Assembly: GCA_041402125.1 (NCBI GenBank)
Contig: JAWKSY010000004.1
Span: forward strand, 124,001-188,000
Direction: 5' to 3'
DNA: 64,000 bases
Source: JAWKSY01 sp041402125
Lineage (GTDB): Bacteria; Planctomycetota; GCA-002687715; DRQF01
Shown: positions 27,375 through 36,957 of the stretch, piece after piece
Layout of the letters: each line of letters opens with the position of its first letter
How positions within the stretch are numbered: the first letter of the stretch is position 1
Notes under the pieces: generated by a model
What the model saw: only the letters and a program-made list of their open reading frames with translations
What the model was told of the DNA's origin: nothing
Databases searched by the model: none
Translations under genes and position numbers: made by a program

Positions 27375-28649
27375 TCAGGCGCCGAAGCGGTCGGCGACGA
27401 AGCGCGACGTGAATCCGTCGCTCCGTCCCGTTCGCTCGCGGAACCGTCGATCGAGGTCCTCCAGCGATCGCTCGAGGCGATCGCGCAACGCCGCCGCGGA
27501 CGGGTCTCGGCGTCCCGATGCCTCGCGCCAGGCCGCGTCGAGCTCCGCGATCTGGCGCAGGAGACTGACGTAAGCCTCCGTGTAGTAGGGCATTCGGGGT
27601 CCGAGGCGTCCCTCGGTGAGGCGGGCCAATCTACCGACCCAGTCCAGGTGGGGCAAGGCGGCCGAGGGCCTTTTCGCGAGCAGCATGCGCTGCGCTAACC
27701 CCATGATACGACTGTGGATGAGAGCGACGAGCGCGGCGTCGAAGCGCTCGACCTCGGGGTCCGTGCGGAGGGCGTCCGGAGCGCCCGCGAGCGCCTCGAT
27801 GCGCGCCTCCAGGTCGGCGAGGAGCGCCTCCCCTTCCGGGCCCGCATCTCCGCTCTCGTCGAAGGCCGCGAGCGTCGTCTCGAGCGCCCGGAGGATCGGC
27901 ACCCAGAGGGGGTAGCTCGTCGCCACCTCGGCCGCGACGGGGTCGTCGGGAAAGCGCTGCCGCATGGCGACGCCGATGGCGGCGAGTTCCTCCATGCCGC
28001 GCGCGCCGTCCGCGGTCCGCCCCACGTTGAGGAGGCGCTCGACCGTCTCCTCTCCGGCGACGCGCAGCGCGTCCCAGGCCGCCGGGCGGTCGGGATGGGC
28101 GGCACGCATCGCGTAGGCGGCGTCCAGCGCCATGGCGAGCCCGTCCGCGCCGAGGTTCGCGCGGCACTGTCGGTCGAGATAGGGATCGGCCGCGACGTGC
28201 GAGAAGAAGATCTCGAAGCGCAGGTCGAGGAGCGGCCAGTCGTCGGGATGCCGGGCGAGGCCGGCCCGGACGTGATCGATCGCTCGCCGGTAGAGACGCC
28301 AGCGCTCGGGCGGATCCGGCTCCGACTGGGCGAGGTCGTAGGTCAGCCACCAGGCCTGCGCGTGGTAGGCGCGGGGATTGTCGGGGTCGAGCCGGGTGAT
28401 GCGCCCGTGGATCTCGACGACCTCCCAGTTGCGCCCCTCCCGGGCGAGCGCGTCCGCCTTCGTCCAGAGGTACTCGAGGAAGAGAGGTCGGAAGGCGCCG
28501 CCGACGAGGGCGCCGAAGAGCGAGTTCGGACGGTCCGCCGGGCGGATGACGCCGGTCGCGGTCACGCGCTCCTCGAGCCGCAGGCGCAGCGCGACGGTGC
28601 CGCCGGCGACGAGCGCCAGGGCGAGGAAGGCGATCGCGCGACGCCTCAC
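27375..28649 (-). CDS. Hypothetical membrane-anchored TPR-like protein, third gene of an ABC cluster
   Basis: GTG start at 28649, overlapping the stop of the permease gene by 4 nt. The 424-residue protein has an N-terminal hydrophobic anchor (AIAFLALALVAGGTVAL) and then a helical repeat region: LEYLWTKADALAREGRNWEV, IHGRITRLDPDNPRAYHAQA and further helices are consistent with TPR-like repeats. Its tight coupling to the ABC genes suggests that it serves the same export complex, perhaps as a periplasmic scaffold. No named family recognised. Confidence 0.6.
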   Translation of the reverse strand: MRRRAIAFLALALVAGGTVALRLRLEERVTATGVIRPADRPNSLFGALVGGAFRPLFLEYLWTKADALAREGRNWEVVEIHGRITRLDPDNPRAYHAQAWWLTYDLAQSEPDPPERWRLYRRAIDHVRAGLARHPDDWPLLDLRFEIFFSHVAADPYLDRQCRANLGADGLAMALDAAYAMRAAHPDRPAAWDALRVAGEETVERLLNVGRTADGARGMEELAAIGVAMRQRFPDDPVAAEVATSYPLWVPILRALETTLAAFDESGDAGPEGEALLADLEARIEALAGAPDALRTDPEVERFDAALVALIHSRIMGLAQRMLLAKRPSAALPHLDWVGRLARLTEGRLGPRMPYYTEAYVSLLRQIAELDAAWREASGRRDPSAAALRDRLERSLEDLDRRFRERTGRSDGFTSRFVADRFGA

Positions 28650-29872
28650 GACGCCCGCCTCCGCGCGAGGACGCCGGCGACGAAGCCGAGGAGGAAGACG
28701 GTCACGACAAGGCGCAGCCCCGTCGCCCCCACCGGCGCGAGCGTGACCGCCCTCCCCGCCGCGAGCCAGTCCGCGGGATCGCAGGCTCCGAGGTCGGGGA
28801 CCAGGAATCGGAGCGTCGAGACGACGAAGTCTCGCGCCTGCGGCCCCAGGGCGGCGAGGGGGCCGTACTCGAGCGCGTCGAAGGAGGCGGCGAGGATCGA
28901 CAGGCCTCCCGCGGCGATCCAGGCCGTGGCGCGGCCGAAGCGCCGGGCGCAGAAGATCGCGATCCCGCCGAAGGCCGCCGCCTGGAGCGCGGCGACGAGG
29001 GCGCCCTCGAGGAGGCTCGCGGGGAGACTGCGGGGCTCCGCCAGCGCGCGGACGCCCTCGCGACGGAAGCCCACGACGTACTCGGGATCGATCTTCTCGA
29101 GTTCGAGCACCAGCGAGTCGGGCCGCGCGGACCCGCGGTAGAGGGTGCGGATCCGGGCCGCCTTCCCCTCGCGGAAGCCGACGACGCCCTCGGCCCGGAA
29201 CCGCCCGCCCGGCTCCTCGAGGCGCCAGCGGACGGGGTAGGACGCGCGCGTCGCCCCGCCCTCGCGGAAGATCGCGAGCTGGGGGGCGAGCCGGATCTCG
29301 ACCCGCGCCTCGCCGTGGACGACGGGGCCCGTGGGACGTTCGAGCGCGAAGCGCAGCCGATCGCCGACCTTCTGGAGATGGCGGACCTTCCGCCCGCGGA
29401 CGAAGCTGTCGGACTCGACCTGACGTCGGACGGGCTGGGCGTCGAAGCCGCCGAAGCGAGCGGCGAAGTGCGTCCCCGCGAGCAGCGCGAAACCGAAGGC
29501 GAGGGCGACGAGAACGCCGGCCAGTCCGATCGCGCGTCCCCAGTACCAGGCCGCATCGCCGGCGAGACGTCGCCCCAGCGCCGAACCCGCCGCCGGCGAC
29601 TCCTCCCTCGATCCCGCCGCGGGCGCGAGGCCGAAGACGAGAGCGGCGAAGACGAGCAGCACGGTCAGGCCCGTGAAGGCATGGTCGAGGAAGCGGGCCG
29701 CGGCGACGCCCGGCGGCAGGCCGAGCTGCGCGCGGTGGACGCTGAGGTGGAGCAGGTAGACGACGAGGAGACCGACGAAGGTCCGCCCGCGCAGGAGTTC
29801 CCGTCCCACCAGTCCGGCCGCGGCCGGCACCGACCGGACGGCCCCGCGGAAGAGGCCCGGATCCGCGCTCAC
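28646..29872 (-). CDS. ABC transporter permease-like membrane protein
   Basis: A 408-residue membrane protein. Hydrophobic segments lie near residues 32-45, 68-84, 115-133, 290-310, 318-333 and 382-400, with a large non-membrane portion (about 135-285) between the third and fourth. The layout resembles ABC-2 type permeases with an extracytoplasmic loop. It overlaps both neighbours by 4 nt, the ATPase upstream and the TPR-like gene downstream, so the three are one operon. Substrate unknown. Confidence 0.65.
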   Translation of the reverse strand: MSADPGLFRGAVRSVPAAAGLVGRELLRGRTFVGLLVVYLLHLSVHRAQLGLPPGVAAARFLDHAFTGLTVLLVFAALVFGLAPAAGSREESPAAGSALGRRLAGDAAWYWGRAIGLAGVLVALAFGFALLAGTHFAARFGGFDAQPVRRQVESDSFVRGRKVRHLQKVGDRLRFALERPTGPVVHGEARVEIRLAPQLAIFREGGATRASYPVRWRLEEPGGRFRAEGVVGFREGKAARIRTLYRGSARPDSLVLELEKIDPEYVVGFRREGVRALAEPRSLPASLLEGALVAALQAAAFGGIAIFCARRFGRATAWIAAGGLSILAASFDALEYGPLAALGPQARDFVVSTLRFLVPDLGACDPADWLAAGRAVTLAPVGATGLRLVVTVFLLGFVAGVLARRRAS

Positions 29873-30741
29873 GCCGGGGTCTCGGGATCGGCGTCGAGGA
29901 TGAAGCTCTCGATCTCCGAGGCGGCCAGCCGCGGCGCGTCGAGCGTTCCGCCCAGCTCGCGCGCGCGATCGGCCAGGGCCGCGAGCGCCGCCCCGTCGAG
30001 CCCGTGCGCGGTGATGTCCCGCGATCCGAGTCGCTCGGCGAGCTCTCCCATCGCGCCCGCGAGGCCGATGCGGCCCCGGCGGAGGACGACGAGGCGGTCC
30101 GCGAACTCCTCGCTCCGACCGAGATGGTGCGAGGACACGACGAGCGCCGCGCCCCGGTCCTTCTCGCGTCGCATGACCTCGGAGAAGAGATGCTGCCCGT
30201 CGGGGTCGAGCCCCCCGATCGGTTCGTCCAGGAGGAGCACGCGCGGAGCCGCGACGAGCGTCGCCGCGATCGCCAGGCGTCGACGCATGCCGAGCGAGTA
30301 GGTCCGCACCCGCTTCCGCCCGAAGGCGGTCAGTCCGAAGGTCTCCGCCAGCTCGGCCGCCCGCGCCGTGAGCGCGGCGCGCTCGCCGTCCGCGAGCTTC
30401 ACGAAGAAGTCGAGGGTCTCGCGCCAGTCGAGGAAGGGGAAGAGTTCCGCGGTATCGGGCAGCCAGCCCGTCATCCGGCGGGCCGCGAGCGCGCGGGGCG
30501 GGAGTCCGCCGACGAGCGCGCGTCCGCGCGAGGGCTCCTCGATGCCGGCGAGGATCCGGAGAGCGGTGCTCTTGCCGGCGCCGTTCCCGCCGGCGAGGAC
30601 GACGGCCTCCCCGGCCCGGACGACGAGGTCGAAGCCCTCGAGCGCCGAATCGGGATCGGTCGCGTGGCGCTTGGGATAGCTCTTCCCGAGGCCGATCGCC
30701 TCGACGAGGACCGGGCGGGCGTCCGTGACGGCTTCGCTCAT
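29869..30741 (-). CDS. ABC transporter ATP-binding protein
   Basis: Start ATG at 30741; an open stretch upstream to 30888 is not protein-like, and no clear ribosome binding site is seen. In 290 residues: Walker A GGNGAGKST near residue 50, the signature TYSLGMRRRLAIAATL near 145, Walker B VLLLDEPIGGLDPDG near 167, and the H-loop SSHH near 200. It belongs to the DrrA/CcmA-like class that energises ABC-2 permeases. The C-terminal 80 residues are an extension of unknown role. Operon with the two following genes. Confidence 0.9.
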   Translation of the reverse strand: MSEAVTDARPVLVEAIGLGKSYPKRHATDPDSALEGFDLVVRAGEAVVLAGGNGAGKSTALRILAGIEEPSRGRALVGGLPPRALAARRMTGWLPDTAELFPFLDWRETLDFFVKLADGERAALTARAAELAETFGLTAFGRKRVRTYSLGMRRRLAIAATLVAAPRVLLLDEPIGGLDPDGQHLFSEVMRREKDRGAALVVSSHHLGRSEEFADRLVVLRRGRIGLAGAMGELAERLGSRDITAHGLDGAALAALADRARELGGTLDAPRLAASEIESFILDADPETPA

Positions 30742-30911
30742 GGACGGAGGATAGCCTCTGCCGGCGACCCGCGGGAAACCACCGCAGCTTCTCCGGCGCC
30801 CGGCCCCCCCGGCGGAGTTATGATGGCGCGAACGATCCTTCCCGGCCGCACCCGGCTCGGGGTAGGATCCCCGGAGGCGTACCCGCAACGTTTCCGAAGA
30901 GAGTGAGGAAG

Positions 30912-31502
30912 ATGGCGAAGCTCGTCGTCGTGAGCGGCGAACTCCGTGGTACGGAGTTCCGCCTCGCGAGCGAACAAACGATCGGCCGGCTGGCCGACAA
31001 CGACATCCCGATCGCCGAGGCCACGATCTCCCGCCGACACGCGCGGGTCTTCCGGGCCGCGGACGGCTGGCGCATCGAGGATGCCGGCAGCTCGACCGGG
31101 ATCCGGATCGACGACCAACCGGTCGTGGACGCGAACCTCGAGGACGGCGCGCGATTCCGCCTCGGCGACGTCGAGATCATGTTCCTCGACGACGACGGCA
31201 CGGGGCCGGCGGTGGCGCCCGTCCCGCGGGCCCGTCCCGCGGCGGACGACGGCATCGGTCGGACGGGAGAGTTCGGGGCGAACGACATCTCGGTGCGCGC
31301 CCGCAGCGCTTCCGGCTCGCGTCCGAGCGTCTCCGGCGACCGGCACCTCGCCTTCAGCGAGAACGTCGGCAAGAAGGCGAGCCTGCTCGGACGAGACGTC
31401 TCCCAGGAAGGCGGGCTGGGACGCTGGGTCCTGATCGCGGCCGTCATCGCGTTCGCGGTCGGCCTGTTCTGGGTCACCCAGCAGCTCGTCGCCGGAGGTT
31501 GA
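30912..31502 (+). CDS. FHA-domain protein with a C-terminal membrane anchor
   Basis: ATG at 30912. The FHA domain occupies residues 1-95 with its phosphothreonine-binding features: IGRLADNDIPI, then ATISRRHARV (conserved Ser and His), then DAGSSTGIRIDD. A disordered linker (100-170) leads to a membrane helix near the end (WVLIAAVIAFAVGLFWVTQQ). FHA domains read phosphothreonine marks left by Ser/Thr kinases; a tail-anchored form suggests a membrane docking role. No kinase gene is in the window. It is followed by a small coupled gene. Confidence 0.85.
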   Translation: MAKLVVVSGELRGTEFRLASEQTIGRLADNDIPIAEATISRRHARVFRAADGWRIEDAGSSTGIRIDDQPVVDANLEDGARFRLGDVEIMFLDDDGTGPAVAPVPRARPAADDGIGRTGEFGANDISVRARSASGSRPSVSGDRHLAFSENVGKKASLLGRDVSQEGGLGRWVLIAAVIAFAVGLFWVTQQLVAGG

Positions 31503-31504
31503 CG

Positions 31505-31738
31505 GTGGACCTCGCCGGATTCCGCGAGTTCACGCGGCGCGTCCTCGAGATCACGGACGAGCGCGAGCTCCACCGCGAGGCGATCTCCATCCCGCTCGAT
31601 CTCGTCGGCGCGGGCGAGGTCCGGGTGGAGGGCCGACGCGTGGTGATCGTCGGACCGGAGGGGGACCCGGCGGACTTCCTCGCCGCCCTCCCCGATCGGC
31701 TCGACACCCTCGATCTCGACGCGGTGCCGCGGATCTGA
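31505..31738 (+). CDS. Small hypothetical protein
   Basis: GTG start at 31505 with GGAGG (31494-31498) at ideal spacing inside the end of the FHA gene. The 77-residue acidic protein (segments RRVLEITDERELHREAISIP, VEGRRVVIVGPEGD) has no membrane segment. Its stop codon ends one base before the uvrC stop on the other strand. The coupling hints at a shared function with the FHA protein; family unknown. Confidence 0.6.
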   Translation: MDLAGFREFTRRVLEITDERELHREAISIPLDLVGAGEVRVEGRRVVIVGPEGDPADFLAALPDRLDTLDLDAVPRI

Positions 31739-33625
31739 TCAGGTGTCGTCGGGGTCGACCTCGGTCCGCCCCGTCCGGTCCTCGAGATGCCCGGCGTTCG
31801 CGAAGAACGCGCGCAGATCGGCCACGAGACGGTCCGTCATCCCGGGCATCGCCGCGAGCACGGCATCGTCGGCCTCGCGGACCGCGCGCACCGACCCGAA
31901 GGTCTTCAGCAGCGCCCGCGCCTTGCGCGGCCCGATCCCGGGCACGAGCTCCAGCACGCTCGTCACGTCCGCCTTCTCGCGCAGGCGTCGGTGGTAGGTG
32001 ATGGCGAAGCGGTGCGCCTCGTCGCGCACGCGCACGAGGAGCTTCGAGGCCGGCGAGTCCATCTCCAGCACGATCGGCAGCTCGGAGCCGGGACGGAAGA
32101 CGCGCTCCTTCGTCCGGAGCGCGTGCGATCCCTCCCGCTCCTCGCGGGCCTTCGCGAGCGAGACGAGATCGACGCGATCGACGCCCAGCTCCTTCAGGAC
32201 CGCGTGCGCGGCCCCGAGCTGGCCCTTGCCGCCGTCGATCACGATGAGGTCGGGAAGGTCGTCCTCGCGGAGTCCACGCGTGAGGCGCCGGCGGATGACC
32301 TCGGCCATTCCCGCGAAGTCGTCCTGCCCCTCGACGGTGCGGATCTTGTAGCGGCGGTAGCGCGCCTTGTCCGGACGGCCGTCCGTGAAGGCGGCGCAGG
32401 AGCCGACGACGTGTCGCCCCATCAGGTTGGAGAGATCGAAGCACTCGATGCGATGCGGCATCCGCACGAGCTCGAGGTCGTGGCGGAGGGTCTGGAGGGT
32501 GCTGGTCGCGTCGTGACGATCCTCGTGGCGCTGGCGCCAGGCCTCCTCGGCGTTCCGTTCGGCGAGCGCGAGCAGGCGACGCTTCTCGCCGCGCTCCGGG
32601 ACGACGAGGCGGACGCCCCGACCCTGCGTCTCCGAGATCGTCTCCTCGAGGAGCTTCATCTCGGCCGCCTCCTCCGGGAGGATGATCTCCTCCGGCGCGG
32701 GGCGATCGGCGTAGAACTGGCCGAGGAAGCCGCGCAGGAGCTCGTCGGTGTCGTGGAAGTTCGCGACGCGGTAGTTCGCGCTCGAGGCGAGGACGCCCTC
32801 CCGCACGAAGAGCACCGTGATCTGGACCTCGTCCTCGATGCGGTAGAGCCCGACGACGTCGAAGGCCTTGCGGGCGTTGCGCGTCACCTGGGGATTGTCG
32901 ACGGTCGTGCGGATCGCCTCGATGCGGTCGCGGAGCTCGGCCGCCCGCTCGAACTCGAGCGCGGCGGAGGCATCCTTCATCTTCCGCTCGAGCTCCGTGA
33001 GGAGATCCAGGTTCTTGCCCCGCAGGAAGCGGACCGCGTCGTCGGCGATCTTCATGTAGTCGGGGCGCTCGACCAGACCGACGCAGGGCGCGACGCAGCG
33101 CTTGATCTCGTAGCTGATGCAGGGCCGCGTCCGGTTGTAGAGCACCGAGTCGCTGCAGCTCCGCAGCGGGAAGATGGAGCCCAGGAACTGCAGCGTCCGC
33201 CGGCACGCCGAGGCCGAGGGATAGGGGCCGAAGTAGACCACCCCGTCCTTCTGCCGGCGCCGCCGCACGATGCGGATGCGCGGCCACTCGGCGCGGAGGT
33301 CGAGCTCGAGGCTGAAGTAGGTCTTGTCGTCGGTCAGGCGGACGTTGAAGCGCGGACGGTGCTTCTTGATCAGGCTGTTCTCGAGGAGGAGCGCCTCCTT
33401 CTCGCTGCCCGCGACGACGTAGTCGATGCCCTTCGCGAAGCGGTGGACGTAGCGCGTGACGAGCCGGTCGTCCTGACCGCGATTGAAGTAGCTCGCGACG
33501 CGACTGCGGAGATCCACCGCCTTGCCGACGTAGAGCACGCGACTCTTCTCGCCGATGAAGAGGTAGCAGCCCGGCTCGCGGGGGATCTGCCGGGCGCTCC
33601 CGGCGTCGAAGGGAAGCAGCGCCAT
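31739..33625 (-). CDS. uvrC: Excinuclease ABC subunit C
   Basis: ATG at 33625, 628 residues. The N-terminal GIY-YIG nuclease (about 12-95: GCYLFIGEKSRVLYVGKAVD, with Arg and Glu of the fold after it) makes the 3' cut. The UvrB-interaction helix pair (UVR domain) is near residue 205, the RNase H-like nuclease that makes the 5' cut at about 380-530 (RIECFDLSNLMGRHVVGSCA, VIDGGKGQLGAA), and helix-hairpin-helix motifs at the end (LVPGIGPRKARALLKTFGSV). Together with UvrA and UvrB it excises damaged DNA. Its start overlaps the uvrB stop by one base. Confidence 0.97.
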   Translation of the reverse strand: MALLPFDAGSARQIPREPGCYLFIGEKSRVLYVGKAVDLRSRVASYFNRGQDDRLVTRYVHRFAKGIDYVVAGSEKEALLLENSLIKKHRPRFNVRLTDDKTYFSLELDLRAEWPRIRIVRRRRQKDGVVYFGPYPSASACRRTLQFLGSIFPLRSCSDSVLYNRTRPCISYEIKRCVAPCVGLVERPDYMKIADDAVRFLRGKNLDLLTELERKMKDASAALEFERAAELRDRIEAIRTTVDNPQVTRNARKAFDVVGLYRIEDEVQITVLFVREGVLASSANYRVANFHDTDELLRGFLGQFYADRPAPEEIILPEEAAEMKLLEETISETQGRGVRLVVPERGEKRRLLALAERNAEEAWRQRHEDRHDATSTLQTLRHDLELVRMPHRIECFDLSNLMGRHVVGSCAAFTDGRPDKARYRRYKIRTVEGQDDFAGMAEVIRRRLTRGLREDDLPDLIVIDGGKGQLGAAHAVLKELGVDRVDLVSLAKAREEREGSHALRTKERVFRPGSELPIVLEMDSPASKLLVRVRDEAHRFAITYHRRLREKADVTSVLELVPGIGPRKARALLKTFGSVRAVREADDAVLAAMPGMTDRLVADLRAFFANAGHLEDRTGRTEVDPDDT

Positions 33626-35625
33626 CAGGACTTCTCGATGAGCGTCTCGAGCTTGCGGATCTGATCCCGGATCTCGGCCGCCTCCTCGAACTTCATCTCG
33701 CCCGCCAGCGCGTACATGCGCTCGCGCATCTCCTCGACGATCTCCGGGAGCTTCGCCCGCTCCTCGGGCGAGGAGACGACCGCCTCCTCCTCGTTGCCGA
33801 TGTCGACGGTGACGTAGTCCGCCTCGAAGATCGACTCCAGGAGGTCCGCGACGCGCTTCACGATCGTCTTCGGCGTGATGCCGTGCTCGGTGTTGTACTC
33901 CTCCTGGACGCGCCGACGGCGGCCCGTCTCCTCGAGCGCGGCCCGGATCGAATCGGTCTCCTGGTCGGCGTAGAGGATCACCCGCCCCTCGACGTTGCGG
34001 GCGGCGCGCCCGATCGTCTGGATGAGCGAGCGCCGCGAGCGCAGGAAGCCCTCCTTGTCGGCGTCGAGGATCGCCACGAGGTTCACCTCGGGGATGTCGA
34101 GACCCTCGCGCAGGAGGTTGATGCCGACGAGGACGTCGAACTCGTCCAGGCGCAGGCTGCGGATGATCGCGTGCCGCTCGAGGGTGTCGATGTCGCTGTG
34201 GAGATAGCGGACGCGGATCCCGAGCTCGCGGTAGTAGTCCGTGATGTTCTCGGCCATCCGCTTCGTCAGCGAGGTCACGAGCACCTTGCCGCCCTTCTCG
34301 ACCCGTTCGCGGATCTGCGCGAGGAGATCGTCGATCTGCCCCGTCGCGGGACGGACCTCGACCTCCGGATCCAGCAGACCGGTGGGACGGATGAGCTGCT
34401 CGGCCGTGATGCCGCCGGTCTGCTCGAGCTCCCAGTCGCCCGGGGTGGCGGAGACGTAGACGACCTGGCGGCGGCGCTGCTCGAACTCCTCGGCCTTGAG
34501 GGGTCGGTTGTCGAGGGCGCTCGGAAGGCGGAATCCGTGCTCGACGAGGGTGGTCTTCCGCGCGCGGTCGCCGCGGTACATCCCGCCGATCTGCGGCATG
34601 GTGACGTGGCTCTCGTCGATGAAGGTGACGAAGTCGTCGGGGAAGAAGTCGAGCAGGGTCGCCGGGGGCTCGCCCGCCGTGCGGCCCTCGGGGTGGCGGC
34701 TGTAGTTCTCGATGCCCGAGCAGTGTCCGAGCTCCTCGAGGAGCTCGAGGTCGAGGTTCGTCCGCATCTCGAGGCGCTGGGCCTCGAGCACGCGGCCGCG
34801 GTTCTTGAACCCGTCGACGCACTCGACCTTCTCGGCCTCGATCGACTCGACCGCCCGGTCGAGCGCCTCCTTCGGCGTCACGTAGTGGCTCGCGGGGTGG
34901 ATGACGATGCCCTCCATCTCGCGCACGATCTCGCCGGTGAGGGCGTCGATCTCGTTGATCGACTCGACGGTGTCGCCGAAGAGCTCGACGCGGAGGACCT
35001 TGTCCTCGGCGTAGGCGGGGAAGATCTCGACCACGTCGCCGCGGGCGCGGAAGCTCCCCCGCCGCGGGGCGAAGTCGTTCCGGACGTACTGCATCACGAC
35101 CAGCCGACGGAGGAGCTCGTCGCGATCCATGTCCTCGTCCCGACGGATGGTCACGCTCATCTCGTCGTAGGACTTCGGCGAGCCGATGCCGTAGATGCAG
35201 GAGACCGAGGCGACGATGATCACGTCACGACGGGTCAGCAGGGAGTGCGTCGCGGCGTGGCGCAGCCGGTCGATGCGGTCGTTGATCGAGGAGTCCTTCG
35301 CGATGTAGGTGTCCGTCGAGGCGACGTAGGCCTCCGGCTGGTAGTAGTCGTAGTAGGACACGAAGTAGCCGACGGCGTTGTCGGGGAAGAGCTCGCGGAA
35401 CTCGGAGAAGAGCTGGGCCGCGAGGGTCTTGTTCGGGGCGAGGACGAGCGCCGGCCGCCCCGAGTTGCGGATGACCTGCGCCATCGTGAAGGTCTTGCCG
35501 GAGCCGGTGACGCCGAGCAAGGTTTGCTGTGCGCGCCCCTCGGCGATCCCGCGACAGAGGGTCTCGATCGCGCGCGGCTGGTCGCCGGTCGGTTCGTAGT
35601 CGCAGGAGATCCGGAACTCGGGCAT
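33625..35625 (-). CDS. uvrB: Excinuclease ABC subunit B
   Basis: I choose the ATG at 35625 (MPEFRISCDY); the long open stretch upstream to 37056 crosses a repeat region and is not protein. The 666-residue helicase-like protein has Walker A GVTGSGKTFTMA near residue 38, the damage-probing beta-hairpin (YYDYYQPEAYVASTDTYI near 90), DEAD-like motif FIDESHVTMPQIGGMYRGDR near 338, helicase motif QTIGRAARNVEGRVILYADQ near 540, and a C-terminal UVR motif (EMRERMYALAGEMKFEEAAE) for UvrC binding. UvrA loads it on damage. TGATG joins its stop to the uvrC start, so the pair is translationally coupled. No LexA site is evident upstream. Confidence 0.98.
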   Translation of the reverse strand: MPEFRISCDYEPTGDQPRAIETLCRGIAEGRAQQTLLGVTGSGKTFTMAQVIRNSGRPALVLAPNKTLAAQLFSEFRELFPDNAVGYFVSYYDYYQPEAYVASTDTYIAKDSSINDRIDRLRHAATHSLLTRRDVIIVASVSCIYGIGSPKSYDEMSVTIRRDEDMDRDELLRRLVVMQYVRNDFAPRRGSFRARGDVVEIFPAYAEDKVLRVELFGDTVESINEIDALTGEIVREMEGIVIHPASHYVTPKEALDRAVESIEAEKVECVDGFKNRGRVLEAQRLEMRTNLDLELLEELGHCSGIENYSRHPEGRTAGEPPATLLDFFPDDFVTFIDESHVTMPQIGGMYRGDRARKTTLVEHGFRLPSALDNRPLKAEEFEQRRRQVVYVSATPGDWELEQTGGITAEQLIRPTGLLDPEVEVRPATGQIDDLLAQIRERVEKGGKVLVTSLTKRMAENITDYYRELGIRVRYLHSDIDTLERHAIIRSLRLDEFDVLVGINLLREGLDIPEVNLVAILDADKEGFLRSRRSLIQTIGRAARNVEGRVILYADQETDSIRAALEETGRRRRVQEEYNTEHGITPKTIVKRVADLLESIFEADYVTVDIGNEEEAVVSSPEERAKLPEIVEEMRERMYALAGEMKFEEAAEIRDQIRKLETLIEKS

Positions 35626-35787
35626 GGCGGCGGCTCGTCGCGGGGTCGGCGGCGGGATCGCGACGTCCCGCCCTCGGGGCGAGGATACGTCCCCGACGCC
35701 GCGAGGCGAAGGCGGCGAACCGGATCGCCGCGGGGACGACGCCGGCGATTCCATAGGATGGCGGCGACACCGGCACGGGAGACGCGG

Positions 35788-36753
35788 ATGAGGAGAGTTC
35801 GGATCGTCCGGGATGCGCTCATCCTGCTCGTGCTGACGGCGGCCTGCGGACGCGGACCGGCGGAGCCCGAGCTCGCGCCCGCGCGGCTCGAGGTCGAGGC
35901 GGCGGACCTCGCCCTCGGCCGGCGCGACTGGGGCGAACGGCTCACGCGGACGCTGGTCCTCCGGAACGCGGGCGAGCGACCGCTCGCGGTGATCCGCGTC
36001 ACCTCCCGGTGCGGCTGCGCCCGCGTCGAGTTCGAAGGCGGCGAGATCCCCGCCGGGGGCCGGTTGGAGATCCCCGTCCACCTCGACCTCCGCGTCGCCG
36101 CCGGAACGCTGCGCAAGCCGATCGAGATCGCGACGGGTCTCGACGAACCCCGTCACGTCTGGATCGAGGCGGAGATCCGGCCGCCCTTCGCGATCGAACC
36201 GCCGGGAGCGGATCGCCTCGAGGTGGACGCCGGTTCCGCGGTCCGCGGGACCTTCCGCCTGCGCTCCCTCATTGGCACCGCGCCGCGCGTCGCGCGCGTC
36301 CTCGCCGGTGGCTCCCTCACCCTCTCCGAGCCGCGCCCGGCGGGCTCCGACGGCCTCGAGTTCGACCTCGAGTACCGGTCCGCCGGCGACACGGGCTGGC
36401 GGAACGAGACGGTCGTCCTCGAATGCGAACGCGACGATCCGCACCTTCGCCTCGAGGTCCCGCTCCGGATCTGGGTCCGGGGACCGCTCGCCGCGAGTCC
36501 CCGCGAGCTCCGGGCCGACGAGGAGACACCGCTGCTCCTCTCCGCGCCCGAGGGGCGCCGCCTCGAGATCGGTTCGCTCACGATCGAGCCCGCGACCCTG
36601 CCCTCTCCGACCCGCCTCCGCCTCGACGCGGGCCGGTTCGAGATCCGCGTGCCCCGGACCGGCCTCCGGACGGCGGGACGCCTCGTCGTCGGCTATCGCA
36701 TCGACGACCGCGCGGCGACGCTCGAGATTCCGCTGCTGCCCCGCCCTGACTGA
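35788..36753 (+). CDS. DUF1573-type lipoprotein
   Basis: ATG at 35788 with GGGAG upstream; 321 residues. The signal peptide ends in a lipobox (LVLTAAC, Cys20). Residues 45-130 are an Ig-like beta domain of the DUF1573 kind, with the conserved VTSRCGCARVEF (CGC) motif. The rest is further beta-sandwich sequence of lower similarity. DUF1573 proteins are abundant in planctomycetes and bacteroidetes cell envelopes; function unknown. It is divergent from uvrB. Confidence 0.7.
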   Translation: MRRVRIVRDALILLVLTAACGRGPAEPELAPARLEVEAADLALGRRDWGERLTRTLVLRNAGERPLAVIRVTSRCGCARVEFEGGEIPAGGRLEIPVHLDLRVAAGTLRKPIEIATGLDEPRHVWIEAEIRPPFAIEPPGADRLEVDAGSAVRGTFRLRSLIGTAPRVARVLAGGSLTLSEPRPAGSDGLEFDLEYRSAGDTGWRNETVVLECERDDPHLRLEVPLRIWVRGPLAASPRELRADEETPLLLSAPEGRRLEIGSLTIEPATLPSPTRLRLDAGRFEIRVPRTGLRTAGRLVVGYRIDDRAATLEIPLLPRPD

Positions 36754-36798
36754 CGCGGCGAGCGGCTGATCGAGAGGGGCGGATCCAGGACGCCGGAA

Positions 36799-36957
36799 GA
36801 TGCGAGTACGGTGCCTCCTCCCCCGCGAACGACGAGGTCGAAGGGCCGGAGGATGCGAGTACGGTGCCTCCTCCCCCGCGAACGACGACGTCGAAGGGCC
36901 GGAGGATGCGAGTACGGTGCCTCCTCCCCCGCGAACGACGACGTCGAAGGGCCGGAG
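36799..36957 (+). repeat. Tandem repeat, three copies of a 53-bp unit
   Basis: Units start at 36799, 36852 and 36905, nearly identical; the unit begins GATGCGAGTACGGTGCCTCC. The first 17 bases (to GGTGCC) are the same as the beginning of the palindromic element that follows directly at 36958, 53 bp after the last unit. Confidence 0.95.

Noticed and set aside
31741..34822. Upstream extension of the uvrC frame
   Set aside because: It overlaps the uvrB coding region in another frame; the GIY-YIG domain starts right after the ATG at 33625.
36799..36957. CRISPR array
   Set aside because: The 53-bp units are contiguous copies without unique spacers, and there are no cas genes in the window.
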